Positions 43,795 through 55,956 of a stretch of DNA of 64,000 bases are shown in pieces. Source of the DNA: Aminivibrio sp. (GTDB lineage Bacteria; Synergistota; Synergistia; Synergistales; Aminobacteriaceae); the NCBI RefSeq assembly GCF_016756745.1, contig NZ_JAESIH010000041.1:7104-71103 (forward strand). Reading direction: 5' to 3'. A program made the position numbers and the translations under genes. Numbering within the stretch: the stretch's first letter is position 1; the number at the start of each line of letters is the position of its first letter. The notes beneath the pieces are model-generated. The model ran no database searches, was not told the origin of the DNA, and saw only the letters and a program-made list of their open reading frames with translations.

Positions 43795-45324
43795 TTGGAC
43801 AACATTGTCATTCTTGATTGCGGTTCCCAGTTCACCCAGCTCATCGCCCGCAGGGTCAGGGAACTGAAGGTGCACAGCGAAATCCTTCCCTGGGATGTTT
43901 CCCTCGGGGAGATTGAAAGCCGCAGGCCGAGCGGCATCATCATCTCGGGAGGCCCCATGAGCGTCACCGACGAGGATGCCCCCGCCGTGCCGGAAGGATT
44001 ATTCTCACTGGGAGTGCCCGTGCTGGGCGTCTGTTACGGAATGCAGCTCATCACCAGCATGATGGGTGGCAGGGTCACCTCGGGAAAGGCAAGGGAGTAC
44101 GGCAGGACGGAGATAGCCGTGTCGGGCAAGTCCCTCCTTTTCGAGGGGACGCCGTCCTCTTTCGAGGTCTGGATGAGCCACGGCGACCACATCGAAGAGC
44201 TTGCACCGGGATTTTCCCGGGTCGCCGAGACATCGAAGGGCGTTCCGGCTGCCATTGAGAACCCCGAAAAGGGCATCTGGGGGCTCCAGTTCCACCCCGA
44301 AGTGGTCCACACCCGTTTCGGCACCGAAATTCTCTCCAACTTCCTTTTCCGGGTCTGCTCCTGCTCCCCCGACTGGGACCTGGGGAACTGGATCGACATC
44401 ATGGTGGAGGAAATCCGGCAGAAGACGGGCGACGACCGGGTCATCTGCGGCCTGTCGGGCGGCGTTGATTCGTCGGTAGCGGCGGTTCTCACGGCCCGGG
44501 CCATCGGCGACAGGCTCGACTGCATTTTCGTGAACAACGGCCTGCTCCGCCTCGGCGAGGCCGAGGAAGTGCTGGAGCAGTACAAGCAGCTCAATCTCAA
44601 GGTTCATTACGTGGACGCCTCCCGGACGTTCCTGTCCGCCCTCGCCGGAGTCACCGATCCGGAGAAGAAGCGGAAGATCATCGGCGAAACCTTCATCCGG
44701 GTCTTCGAAAAGGAAGCCGCCCGATTCGAGGACGCCGCCTGGCTCCTCCAGGGGACACTCTATCCCGACGTGATCGAGAGCGGCCATAAGGGAAAGAACG
44801 CCTCGGTCATCAAGAGCCACCATAACGTGGGCGGACTGCCGGAGGACATGAAACTGAAGGTTCTTGAACCCCTCCGGGATCTCTTCAAGGACGAGGTCCG
44901 ATCCACCGGTCGTCTTCTCGGCGTGCCGGAGGCCATCGTGTCCAGACAGCCCTTTCCCGGCCCGGGGCTCGCCGTGCGGTGCCTCGGCGAGATCGACGGG
45001 ACGAGGCTGGACACCCTCCGCCGCGCGGACGCCATCTTTCGGGAGGAGATCGCTTCCTGGGAGGGGTATCCCTCCATCTGGCAGGCCTTCGCCGTTTTGC
45101 TGCCGGTGAAAACCGTGGGCGTCATGGGCGATTCCAGGACCTACTCGGAAGTGGCCGTTCTCCGGGCGGTGGAGTCCCACGACGGGATGACCGCCGACTG
45201 GGTCCGGGTGCCCTACGACATCCTCGACCGGACAGCCCGCAGGATCTGCAACGAGGTGAAGGGAGTGAACCGGGTGGCGCTCGACGTGACGAGCAAGCCG
45301 CCCTCCACCATAGAGTGGGAATAG
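43795..45324 (+). CDS. guaA: GMP synthase (glutamine-hydrolysing)
   Basis: This 509-residue enzyme converts XMP to GMP. The N-terminal class I glutaminase has the Cys in LGVCYGMQLI and His/Glu in LQFHPEVVH; the ATP-pyrophosphatase has the PP-loop CGLSGGVDSSVAAVL; the C-terminal dimer domain ends NRVALDVTSKPPSTIEWE. Start is TTG 43795, with GGAGG ten bases upstream; no ATG fits. It starts a run of plus-strand genes with the MobB-like protein 60 bases behind. Confidence 0.96.
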   Translation: MDNIVILDCGSQFTQLIARRVRELKVHSEILPWDVSLGEIESRRPSGIIISGGPMSVTDEDAPAVPEGLFSLGVPVLGVCYGMQLITSMMGGRVTSGKAREYGRTEIAVSGKSLLFEGTPSSFEVWMSHGDHIEELAPGFSRVAETSKGVPAAIENPEKGIWGLQFHPEVVHTRFGTEILSNFLFRVCSCSPDWDLGNWIDIMVEEIRQKTGDDRVICGLSGGVDSSVAAVLTARAIGDRLDCIFVNNGLLRLGEAEEVLEQYKQLNLKVHYVDASRTFLSALAGVTDPEKKRKIIGETFIRVFEKEAARFEDAAWLLQGTLYPDVIESGHKGKNASVIKSHHNVGGLPEDMKLKVLEPLRDLFKDEVRSTGRLLGVPEAIVSRQPFPGPGLAVRCLGEIDGTRLDTLRRADAIFREEIASWEGYPSIWQAFAVLLPVKTVGVMGDSRTYSEVAVLRAVESHDGMTADWVRVPYDILDRTARRICNEVKGVNRVALDVTSKPPSTIEWE

Positions 45325-45384
45325 GATGAACGGGGGGGACGGCACGGGACGATCATAGCCTGCAGAAAGGGAAGGAATGGTTTC

Positions 45385-46020
45385 ATGCCTCTTCTAATCG
45401 CTGTTTCCGGATTTAAGGACGGGGGAAAGACCACCCTCGCCCTCGCGCTGCTGCAGGAAATTCTTTCCGCCGGTTTGAGCGCCGGTTTTGTAAAGCATAC
45501 TGGGGAGGATGTCCTTTCCCCGAAGGGGACCGACACGGGCAGGGCCTCCGCCCTCGGAATTTCCGCCGTCTACTGGGGCAGGGACGGGGCCCTCCTTGAA
45601 ACGGGGACCGGAGAAATCTCCAGGGAAAAGATACTGGAATTCTTTCCCGGCAAGGACGTCGTGATCGTGGAGGGGGCCAAGAACATTCCCCTCCCCAGGA
45701 TTTGGGTGGGTTCCCCTGAGGATCTGCCGCCGGACGTGAAGGGCGTATTCGCCTTTTTCGACCGCACCGGGGCGGGCGGAGATGGAAACCGCATTTTCGT
45801 CCCCGGGCGGGAGAAGGAACTTGCGGGGCAGATTATCGAAATGTACGAAAAAGCCGAGGGGGATCAGCCTGCCTCCCTGTTCGTGAAGGGAAAGCGGATT
45901 CCCCTGAAGCCCTTTGTCTCGGGGATGATCGCAGGATGTCTCGCCGGGCTTGTCCTTCCCCTGAAGGGAGTGAACTCGCTGAAAGGAGGGGCGGAAATTT
46001 ACCTGAAACAACGGAAATAA
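45385..46020 (+). CDS. MobB-like P-loop protein
   Basis: This 211-residue protein has a Walker A loop VSGFKDGGKTTLALALL, VIVEGAKNIPLPRIWVG (MobB-type Walker B region) and a C-terminal KGKRIPLKPFVSGMI and LKGVNSLKGGAEIYL segment like MobB and related cofactor-insertion GTPases. MobB helps make molybdopterin guanine dinucleotide; no other molybdenum genes are nearby, so its role here is uncertain. Confidence 0.75.
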   Translation: MPLLIAVSGFKDGGKTTLALALLQEILSAGLSAGFVKHTGEDVLSPKGTDTGRASALGISAVYWGRDGALLETGTGEISREKILEFFPGKDVVIVEGAKNIPLPRIWVGSPEDLPPDVKGVFAFFDRTGAGGDGNRIFVPGREKELAGQIIEMYEKAEGDQPASLFVKGKRIPLKPFVSGMIAGCLAGLVLPLKGVNSLKGGAEIYLKQRK

Positions 46021-46150
46021 GGCATTTTCGGGCAGTCCATGCTTGTTTTTTGTATTTTTACTCCCTATAATTACTTTCGCACCGGGTTTTGTCCATATTT
46101 TTTTCTTCAGTCGTGGACGCTAGTCTCATCATATCGAGGAGGTAGTGGAA

Positions 46151-48112
<1,962 letters not shown>

Positions 48113-48135
48113 AGGAAAAAGAAGAGTACAATACT

Positions 48136-48169
48136 GGGGGGAAGGGAAACCTTCCCCCCGAATTTTTTT
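48136..48169 (+). terminator. Terminator of hppA
   Basis: GGGGGGAAGG-GAAA-CCTTCCCCCC forms a perfect 10-bp stem with a GAAA tetraloop, then AATTTTTTT. It lies between hppA and dnaG, 19 bases before the dnaG start. Confidence 0.92.
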
Positions 48170-48187
48170 GTTTTCAGGAGGATCAGG

Positions 48188-49918
48188 GTGCAGTCCGACG
48201 ACGTCCGCCGCATCAAGGAACGACTCGATATCGTGGAAGTGATAGGGGATCATGTCCGCCTGAAGAAGGCCGGGGCGAACTTCATCGGCCTCTGCCCCTT
48301 TCACGAGGAGAAGACCCCGTCCTTCTCCGTCTCCCCGTCCCGGCAGACCTTTCACTGCTTCGGTTGCGGCCAGGGAGGCGATATCTTCACCTTCGTGATG
48401 GAGAAAGAGGGCCTCGGCTTCAGGGAGGCCCTGGAAATCCTCGCATCGAGGGCGGGAGTGACCCTTTCCGCCGCCGGGAGAGGGGAGAAGAGGGGCCGGA
48501 ACCTGACGGACATTATGGAGATGGCCTGCTCCCATTACCGGGACCTTCTCCGGGGGCCCGAGGGAGAGGCTGCCCGGGCCTATCTCGCGAGACGGAACCT
48601 GCCCCCTGAAACCTGGGAGCGTTTTGAGCTGGGGTGGGCCCCATCATCCTGGGACTCCCTCTGGAACAGCCTCTTCAGGCAGGGCGTCCAGCCGAAGGAG
48701 GCCCTGGATGCGGGGCTCGTGCTTGAGGGGAAGGGGGGACTCTACGACCGTTTTCGTGGCAGGGTCATCTTCCCGGTCCGGGATATCGCAGGGCGGCTTC
48801 TTGCCTTCGGAGGGCGGCTCATCGACGGCGAGGGGGCCAAGTACATCAACAGCCCGGAGGGAGTGCTCTACAGCAAGAGAAAAAACCTCTACCTCCTGCA
48901 CCGGGCGAAGGAGGCAGCCCGGGCTTCGGGGCGGCTGATCCTCGTGGAAGGCTATATGGATGCCATTCGGCTCCATCTGGGAGGATTCGAGGAGACGGCC
49001 GCATCCCTGGGAACGGCCCTCACCGAAGACCAGGCAGCGCTCATCCGCAGACTGACGGACCGGTGCTGCATCTGCTACGACTCCGACCTCGCCGGGCAGG
49101 AGGCGGCCATGAGGGGGATGTACGTCCTCCAGAAGGCGGGACTGGACGTTCGGGTCGTGGAGCTCCCCAGCGGGAAGGACCCGGATGACCTTCTCTCTCT
49201 TCCCGAGGGAAAGGATCTCTTCGGGAAGGCCCTCGAATCAGCCAGGCCGCTGATTCTCCATCACGTCTACCTTCGCGGGGAGATGCTCCGTTCCCCGGAG
49301 AAACGCCGAAAGGCCACCGACGAGATTTTGTCGGGCCTGGGCAGCCTGTCCCCGGTGGACGTGGCTCCGTACCTGGCGAGGGTCGCCTCCGCCATGGGCA
49401 TCTTTCCCCATGAACTCAGCAGCCTCCTGGAAGACTACCGGAAGAGGGGCGCGGGCCGGGAAACCACGGCCCCGGCGAAGGGAAAGCGTGCCCCGGCCGA
49501 GAAGGAACATGAGACTGACGAAGTGGAGGCCGCCCTCTGCGCCCTGTTGTGGAAGGACGACCACATCCGAAGGACCGCCGACGAAATAAAAGTCCTCTCC
49601 CTTCTTGAGGACGAACGGCTCCAGACGGTGGCCGCCGCCCTTCTTTCCGCCCCCTCCAGGGATGAAGTGGAGGCCCGCTGGCATTCCCTCGGCGAAACCT
49701 TCCCTCTCAGGGCCATCGCCCGCGGAGGGGACTGGTGTGAAGGGCTCGGGGAAAACCAGGCCGCCTGGGACGTGGTTCTGGGCATCCTCGCCAAGAAGAA
49801 GGCCCGCCGGGAATATGAACGCATCAGGGAAAAACTTTCCCGGGGGGAGGCGGACAGGGAAGATCTTCTGAGGTTCCGGGAGGTGGCCATGCTGCTCAAG
49901 AGCAATCCCCGGGAATAA
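48188..49918 (+). CDS. dnaG: DNA primase DnaG
   Basis: This 576-residue primase has an N-terminal zinc site (C36, H39, C57, C60 in [14 protein letters not shown] and [10 protein letters not shown]), the catalytic core with [19 protein letters not shown] and the [18 protein letters not shown] with [11 protein letters not shown], and a C-terminal helicase-interaction region. It makes RNA primers for replication. Start is GTG 48188 with AGGAGGATC before it. Unlike in many genomes, no rpoD follows; an S4-domain gene does. Confidence 0.96.
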   Translation: MQSDDVRRIKERLDIVEVIGDHVRLKKAGANFIGLCPFHEEKTPSFSVSPSRQTFHCFGCGQGGDIFTFVMEKEGLGFREALEILASRAGVTLSAAGRGEKRGRNLTDIMEMACSHYRDLLRGPEGEAARAYLARRNLPPETWERFELGWAPSSWDSLWNSLFRQGVQPKEALDAGLVLEGKGGLYDRFRGRVIFPVRDIAGRLLAFGGRLIDGEGAKYINSPEGVLYSKRKNLYLLHRAKEAARASGRLILVEGYMDAIRLHLGGFEETAASLGTALTEDQAALIRRLTDRCCICYDSDLAGQEAAMRGMYVLQKAGLDVRVVELPSGKDPDDLLSLPEGKDLFGKALESARPLILHHVYLRGEMLRSPEKRRKATDEILSGLGSLSPVDVAPYLARVASAMGIFPHELSSLLEDYRKRGAGRETTAPAKGKRAPAEKEHETDEVEAALCALLWKDDHIRRTADEIKVLSLLEDERLQTVAAALLSAPSRDEVEARWHSLGETFPLRAIARGGDWCEGLGENQAAWDVVLGILAKKKARREYERIREKLSRGEADREDLLRFREVAMLLKSNPRE

Positions 49919-50005
49919 GGAAAAATGACTTTGTGAAAGAATTGAAAAATGAGGACGAGGTTTGATATACTTTTCGTTGGTTTCAAAACCGGAGGAAGAA
50001 GAATC

Positions 50006-50284
50006 ATGAGACTGGACAAATATCTGAAACTTGCCCGCCTCGTTAAGAGGCGCACCGCGGCTCAGGAAATGGTCACCCTCGGCGCAGTGAGGATCAACGG
50101 CAGGCAGTGCAAGCCCGCGGCGGAGGTTCGGGCCGGGGACGTTCTCGACATAGCCTATCCGTCGAGGATCCTGACCGTGGAGGTCCTCTGCGACGATGAA
50201 AACGCACTGAAGCGGGGCGCTCCCGGAGGGGCCTACGGCGTTCGGGAGGAACGGCGGGCGGATCCGGCGGAGAAACCGTGGTAG
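50006..50284 (+). CDS. S4-domain RNA-binding protein (RqcP/YabO-like)
   Basis: This 92-residue protein is almost entirely an S4 domain: MRLDKYLKLARLVKRRTAAQ and GAVRINGRQCKPAAEVRAGD. It fits RqcP (YabO), which works in ribosome-associated quality control, or the related Hsp15. ATG 50006 has GGAGGAAGAA before it. It lies between dnaG and eno, 57 bases before eno. Confidence 0.8.
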   Translation: MRLDKYLKLARLVKRRTAAQEMVTLGAVRINGRQCKPAAEVRAGDVLDIAYPSRILTVEVLCDDENALKRGAPGGAYGVREERRADPAEKPW

Positions 50285-51625
<1,341 letters not shown>

Positions 51626-51647
51626 TATCCACGAAGGAGGAAACGAG

Positions 51648-52028
51648 ATGAAAGAAATTATTTCCACCGCAGCGGCCCCAGCGGCCGTAGGCCCTTACAG
51701 CCAGGCCGTAAGGGCAGGGAATTTCCTTTTCTGCTCGGGACAGATTCCCATCGACCCTGCCACGGGGAATTTCGTCGAGGGCGGAGTGGAGCAGCAGGCG
51801 GAACAGGTTCTGAAGAACGTCAGGGCGGTTCTCGAGAGTGCCGGTTACTCCCTTTCCGATGTGATCAAGGCCACCGTTTTCGCCGCAAGCATGGGAGATT
51901 TCGCCGTGGTCAACGGCGTGTACGCGAAGCACTTCGACAAGGAACCGCCGGCGCGGTCCTTCGTGGAAGTGAGCGCCCTGCCCAAGGGCGCCCTCGTGGA
52001 AATCGAAGTCGTCGCCTGGAAGGAATAG
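51648..52028 (+). CDS. ridA: RidA-family enamine/imine deaminase
   Basis: This 126-residue protein has the RidA pattern: AAPAAVGPYSQAVRAGNFLF at the start and ARSFVEVSALPKGALVEIE with the catalytic Arg near the end. RidA hydrolyses reactive 2-aminoacrylate-type intermediates from serine/threonine dehydratases. GAAGGAGG precedes ATG 51648. It follows eno and precedes rex. Confidence 0.95.
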   Translation: MKEIISTAAAPAAVGPYSQAVRAGNFLFCSGQIPIDPATGNFVEGGVEQQAEQVLKNVRAVLESAGYSLSDVIKATVFAASMGDFAVVNGVYAKHFDKEPPARSFVEVSALPKGALVEIEVVAWKE

Positions 52029-52034
52029 CTTCCG

Positions 52035-52057
52035 GGGCGGAGAATACCTCCGCCCCT
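52035..52057 (+). terminator. Hairpin after ridA
   Basis: GGGGCGGAG-AATAC-CTCCGCCCC is a perfect 9-bp hairpin just past the ridA stop. There is no T run, so it may be a weak or factor-dependent stop, or an RNA stabiliser. Confidence 0.5.
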
Positions 52058-52085
52058 TCACCATCCCACTGAAGGAAGTGCGGAA

Positions 52086-52712
52086 ATGAAGATAGCTGAA
52101 CCCACAATTGAACGGCTTGTACAGTACCAACGCCTGCTGGAGCAGCTTGTCGCCGAAGGACAGAAAGTTGTTTCCTCCCAGGAAATGGGCGAGATGCTTT
52201 CCTTCAAGGCCAGCCAGGTGAGAAAGGACCTTTCCTATTTCGGAGAGATCGGCAAAAGGGGGGTCGGATACCACGTTGACCGGCTCCACAAGCATATCAG
52301 CCGCATTCTGGCCTCACCCAGGAAATGGTCCATCGGGCTCGTCGGAGTGGGAAAGCTCGGGGAAGCGCTGCTTGGATACCAGGCCTTCCGGAACGACAAA
52401 TTTCGCATCAGGGCTCTTTTCGACGTGGACACGGAAAAGATCGGAAAGGAAATTCAGGGCATCCCCTGCTATTCTGCGGAAGACATTGCGGAGATCGTCC
52501 GGGAGAAGGAAATAGAGGTCCTGATACTCACCGTCCCCGGAGGAGCTGCACAGCACGTGGTCGACAAGGCAGCCGAGGCGGGGACGGTGAAGGGGATTCT
52601 CAATTTCGCGCCGGTCTCCCTTTCCGTTCCGGAGAATGTGCTTCTCGCGGCGGTGGACATTTCCGTCGAGCTCGAGAAGCTGCTTTTTTTCCTCAAGCAC
52701 AAAGAAGAGTAG
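52086..52712 (+). CDS. rex: Redox-sensing repressor Rex
   Basis: This 208-residue repressor has an N-terminal winged helix (VVSSQEMGEMLSFKASQVRK and GKRGVGYHVDRL) and a Rossmann domain with GLVGVGKLGEALLGY that binds NADH/NAD+. A C-terminal helix ends the protein. Rex senses the NADH/NAD+ ratio and represses fermentation genes when it is low. It is transcribed before the yajC-secDF genes. No Rex operator is evident in the window. Confidence 0.95.
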   Translation: MKIAEPTIERLVQYQRLLEQLVAEGQKVVSSQEMGEMLSFKASQVRKDLSYFGEIGKRGVGYHVDRLHKHISRILASPRKWSIGLVGVGKLGEALLGYQAFRNDKFRIRALFDVDTEKIGKEIQGIPCYSAEDIAEIVREKEIEVLILTVPGGAAQHVVDKAAEAGTVKGILNFAPVSLSVPENVLLAAVDISVELEKLLFFLKHKEE

Positions 52713-52781
52713 TATTTGATAGAATATCATGGTCCCCTTCGGGGCCTTTGAACCAAAATACTTTGAGGAGGCGTTTTTTTC

Positions 52782-53144
52782 ATGAATCAGCAGTGCGGAC
52801 AGACAGCTGGAGGACAGGGCAATCTTATGGGAATGCTTTTTCCCCTCGCGATATTCGTCGTTATCTTCTACTTCTTCATCATCAGGCCCCAAAAGAAACG
52901 GCAGAGAGCCCAGGAGGAACTTCTCGCGTCCCTTTCCAGGGGCGACCAGATCGTAACCATCGGCGGATTTTTCGCTACCATCAGGGAAGTAAAGGATGAC
53001 AGCATTGTCGTGGAAATCGCCGACGGAGTGAAAGTCCGGATACTGAAGTCCGCAGTGGCCACCAAGCGTTCCGCGGCAGCCCCCCAGCAGAAGGAGTTCG
53101 CCCCCAGGGAGGATGCAGGCAAAACGGAAGAGGAGAAAAACTGA
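52782..53144 (+). CDS. yajC: Preprotein translocase subunit YajC
   Basis: This 120-residue protein has one membrane helix (LFPLAIFVVIFYFFIIRPQ) followed by KKRQRAQEELLASLSRGDQI and TIGGFFATIREV, the YajC pattern, and a charged C-terminal tail. It associates with SecDF. GAGGAGGC lies upstream. secD follows after a hairpin at 53174. Confidence 0.93.
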   Translation: MNQQCGQTAGGQGNLMGMLFPLAIFVVIFYFFIIRPQKKRQRAQEELLASLSRGDQIVTIGGFFATIREVKDDSIVVEIADGVKVRILKSAVATKRSAAAPQQKEFAPREDAGKTEEEKN

Positions 53145-53173
53145 CCTTTTCCCAGGTGAGGAAAGACACCGGT

Positions 53174-53211
53174 GCGGAGAGGGTCGCCTCCGGGCGGCCG
53201 CTCCGCTTTTT
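53174..53211 (+). terminator. Terminator-like hairpin between yajC and secD
   Basis: GCGGAG...CTCCGC with an inner GGTCGCC/GGGCGGCC stem, then five T. It sits in the 118-base gap and could lower secDF expression relative to yajC. Confidence 0.6.
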
Positions 53212-53262
53212 CCGGTCCTTTGATATGCACTAATTTCGCGGTATGTCCAGGAGGGAAGAATT

Positions 53263-54660
53263 ATGCTCAGAAGAGACCGCTGGCGGCTCGGTTTAGTCGC
53301 CATCGTGGTTGTTGCGGCTCTCGTGACGGTGTTTCCCATATCGGGAAAGATCAACCTCGGGCTTGACCTGAAGGGCGGCGCGCACATCGTCCTTCAGGCG
53401 AAGGAATCGGAGGACAGCAAGGTGACGGAGGACAGCATCGAAAGGCTCCTCGCCGTCCTGCGGAACAGGGTTGACCAGTACGGCGTGGCCGAACCGGTCA
53501 TTCAGAGGGAAGGCCGGGACAGAGTCATAGTTGACCTTCCCGGAATACAGGATCCTGACGCGGCTCTCGAACTCATAGGCAAGACAGCCGAACTGGAGTT
53601 CCGGTCCGTCATCGAGGCCACCGCCGCCGTTCCCCCCGGCCCCCAGAGGCCGAACTACGACAGCGACGAGGAATTCCAGAGAGCGGAGACCCGATGGAAC
53701 GAAGCCAGGTCCCAGATCGAGGCGGCCAGGGAAGCTCTCGCCAAACGGAGCGAAGAAATAACCGGCTCCAGGGTGTCCAGGGACGATGAAGGCCGATACT
53801 ATCTTCTCGGCCCTGTGCTGGTGAGCGGAAAAGACCTCGTGGACGCCAAGACCCGGTACGACAACCTGGGCAGACCGGTGGTGGGCCTCACTTTCAGTTC
53901 CGAGGGCGCGAAGCTCTTTGACAGGGCCACAGCGGACAACGTGGGTCGGCAGATTGCCATCGTCCTTGACGGCGTGGTTATCTCGGCCCCCGTGGTCCAG
54001 GAGAGGATTACCGGCGGCAATGCCCAGATTTCCGGACGGTTCAGCGCTGCGGAGGCAAGCCGGCTTTCCATTATGCTCCGGGCCGGAGCCCTTCCCATCG
54101 CCGTCGAAGTCATCGAAAACAGGTCCGTTGGGCCGAGCCTCGGCGAAGACTCCATCAACTCCGGAATCCGTGCCGGTCTTATAGGCGCATCCCTGGTGTT
54201 CCTTTTCATGCTGCTGTACTACCGTACCCTCGGCATTGCGGCGGATGCTGCCCTTGCGGTGGCCATCCTCCTCGTCTTTGCGGGCCTCATCTCCCTCAAG
54301 GCGACCCTCACCCTTCCCGGAATCGCGGGTATCGTTCTGACCATAGGCATGGCCGTGGACGGCAACGTGCTCATCTATGAACGGATGAGGGAAGAGACCA
54401 GGGCGGGAAAGACTCCTCTCGCGGCCATCGATGCAGGCTTCAAGAAAGCCCTGACAACCATCCTTGACGCCAACATCACAACCCTCATCGCCGCCGCCGT
54501 GCTCTTTTACTTCGGCAGCGGACCGGTCCGCGGCTTCGCCGTGACCCTGAGCATCGGCATCGTGGCGAGTGTCTTCTGCAACGTTCTCGTCACCAGGGCG
54601 CTCCTCCAGTACTTCATTGGAGGACGGGGCGCGGCGGGTTCCCTGCTGCCCCGCTCGTGA
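53263..54660 (+). CDS. secD: Protein translocase subunit SecD
   Basis: This 465-residue membrane protein has an N-terminal helix, GKINLGLDLKGGAHIVLQAK, a long periplasmic domain with VIVDLPGIQDPDAALELIGK, NAQISGRFSAAEASRLSIML and six C-terminal helices with GIRAGLIGASLVFLFMLLYY and TIGMAVDGNVLIYERMREE. It uses the proton motive force to help export through SecYEG. It is followed by secF after 18 bases. Confidence 0.96.
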   Translation: MLRRDRWRLGLVAIVVVAALVTVFPISGKINLGLDLKGGAHIVLQAKESEDSKVTEDSIERLLAVLRNRVDQYGVAEPVIQREGRDRVIVDLPGIQDPDAALELIGKTAELEFRSVIEATAAVPPGPQRPNYDSDEEFQRAETRWNEARSQIEAAREALAKRSEEITGSRVSRDDEGRYYLLGPVLVSGKDLVDAKTRYDNLGRPVVGLTFSSEGAKLFDRATADNVGRQIAIVLDGVVISAPVVQERITGGNAQISGRFSAAEASRLSIMLRAGALPIAVEVIENRSVGPSLGEDSINSGIRAGLIGASLVFLFMLLYYRTLGIAADAALAVAILLVFAGLISLKATLTLPGIAGIVLTIGMAVDGNVLIYERMREETRAGKTPLAAIDAGFKKALTTILDANITTLIAAAVLFYFGSGPVRGFAVTLSIGIVASVFCNVLVTRALLQYFIGGRGAAGSLLPRS

Positions 54661-54678
54661 GAGGAAGGAAAGACGATC

Positions 54679-55548
54679 ATGAGAATTTCTAACATCAACT
54701 TCATGCAGCACCGCAAAACCGCTCTTCTTCTCAGCCTTGTCTGTGTTGTGGCAAGCCTTGGGCTCATATTCTTCAAGGGGCTGAACCTCGGCATCGACTT
54801 CACGGGAGGCAACGTGGTGCAGGCCGAGTTCGCCCAGCCGACGGCCATCGAGGACATCCGGCAGGTCCTGAACTCTGTGGGGCAGGGCGGTTCCGTCATC
54901 CAATCCTACAGTGAGCGGGGCGTCATCATCCGGATAAGCGCCAACGAGGAAGAAGCCCGCAAGCAGGCCGTGAACGCCCTTCGTACCAAATTTCCCGGCA
55001 TTCAGATCATACGGCTGGAAAAAGTCGGTCCCGTGGTGGGCGCCGAGCTGAGGCAGGAGGCCTTTATAGCCCTGATCCTCGCCCTGGCGGGCATTTTGGC
55101 CTACATCACCGTCCGCTTCCAGTTCCGCTTCGCCGTGGTGAGTGTGGCGGCCCTTCTTCACGACGCCGTCATCACCCTGGGAATTTTCAGCATTACCGGC
55201 ATGGAGATTTCCTCGTCCTTCATCGCGGCCATTCTTACCATCGTGGGATATTCGCTCAACGACACCATCGTCGTCCTGGACCGCATCCGGGAGAACTGGA
55301 AAAACCTCAGGCGCGAGGGGATCGTCGATCTGCTCAACAACTCAATCAACCAGACAATCTCCAGGACCATCAACACGTCGGTCACTACCCTTCTTCCCGT
55401 AGTCGCTCTCTACGTCTGGGGCGGCGAGGTCCTCAGAAGTTTTTCCTTCGCTCTGCTGGTGGGCATTCTGGTGGGAACCTACAGCTCCATCTACGTAGCA
55501 TCAGGCCTTTTGGCGGAATGGTGGATGAAGTCTCCCCAGAAGGGCTGA
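54679..55548 (+). CDS. secF: Protein translocase subunit SecF
   Basis: This 289-residue membrane protein has LNLGIDFTGGNVVQAEFAQP at the start, VGPVVGAELRQEAFIALILA, GYSLNDTIVVLDRIRENW and SRTINTSVTTLLPVVALYVW, the SecF hallmarks, with six helices. It forms a complex with SecD and YajC. A terminator follows at 55566. Confidence 0.96.
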   Translation: MRISNINFMQHRKTALLLSLVCVVASLGLIFFKGLNLGIDFTGGNVVQAEFAQPTAIEDIRQVLNSVGQGGSVIQSYSERGVIIRISANEEEARKQAVNALRTKFPGIQIIRLEKVGPVVGAELRQEAFIALILALAGILAYITVRFQFRFAVVSVAALLHDAVITLGIFSITGMEISSSFIAAILTIVGYSLNDTIVVLDRIRENWKNLRREGIVDLLNNSINQTISRTINTSVTTLLPVVALYVWGGEVLRSFSFALLVGILVGTYSSIYVASGLLAEWWMKSPQKG

Positions 55549-55565
55549 TTTTTCTCAGTACTCCA

Positions 55566-55595
55566 GGGCCCCCTTCAGGGGGCTCCTTTTTTTAT
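55566..55595 (+). terminator. Terminator of the secDF genes
   Basis: GGCCCCC-TTCA-GGGGGCTCC then seven T, 20 bases past the secF stop. Confidence 0.85.
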
Positions 55596-55630
55596 TCTCT
55601 TCCCGGCGCCTCTCTGCAGACTCCCCGGCA

Positions 55631-55668
55631 GGGCACCGGTGACGCTCCTTCCTGTCTTCGGATTTAGG
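55631..55668 (+). mobile_element. Right-end fragment of a CCTAAATCC-family element
   Basis: GGGCACCGGTGACGCTCCTT and CGGATTTAGG match the last 40 bases of the family. It lies just 8 bases before copy E, as at copy D. Confidence 0.6.
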
Positions 55669-55675
55669 GGAATAA

Positions 55676-55841
55676 CCTAAATCCGCAGGTTTTTCAGGCA
55701 GAGGGAGTGTCGCCGGGCACAGCGCCCGGGGGAGAGAAACCGACACGGATGTCGGTTTCAGGTGCAGTTGTCAAGGACGACAATCTGCACCGGCGGCCCA
55801 AGCGAGCACTGGTGACACTCCCCGCTGCCTGCGGATTTAGG
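55676..55841 (+). mobile_element. CCTAAATCC-family structured element, copy E (best preserved)
   Basis: 166 bases with perfect 14-bp ends (CCTAAATCCGCAGG, CCTGCGGATTTAGG). Inner arms GGGAGTGTCGCC and GGTGACACTCCC extend the stem. Inside are three hairpins: CCGGGC/GCCCGG (55713-55729), GAAACCGACA-CGGA-TGTCGGTTTC (55736-55759) and GGTGCAGTTGTC-AAGGAC-GACAATCTGCACC (55761-55791). AATAA flanks both sides. This copy serves as the family reference. It lies between the secF terminator and the promoter of the trehalose cluster. Confidence 0.9.
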
Positions 55842-55855
55842 AATAACGACTTTAA

Positions 55856-55885
55856 TTGTAGAACAAGGAAATTATGTGTTATACT
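55856..55885 (+). promoter_or_regulatory. Possible promoter of the trehalose cluster
   Basis: TTGTAG (55856-55861), an 18-base spacer and TATACT (55880-55885), about 70 bases before the first gene of the cluster. AT-rich context; a second TATAAT-like match follows at 55888-55893. Confidence 0.5.
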
Positions 55886-55956
55886 CATATAATACCGATA
55901 AAGCCGAAAGATGAAACGGAGATAAATTCATCGACTGCATAAAGGAGGTTACAGCC

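Noticed and set aside
53293-55161. A 622-codon minus-strand frame opposite secD/secF
   Set aside because: A shadow of secDF, both of which have complete family signatures.
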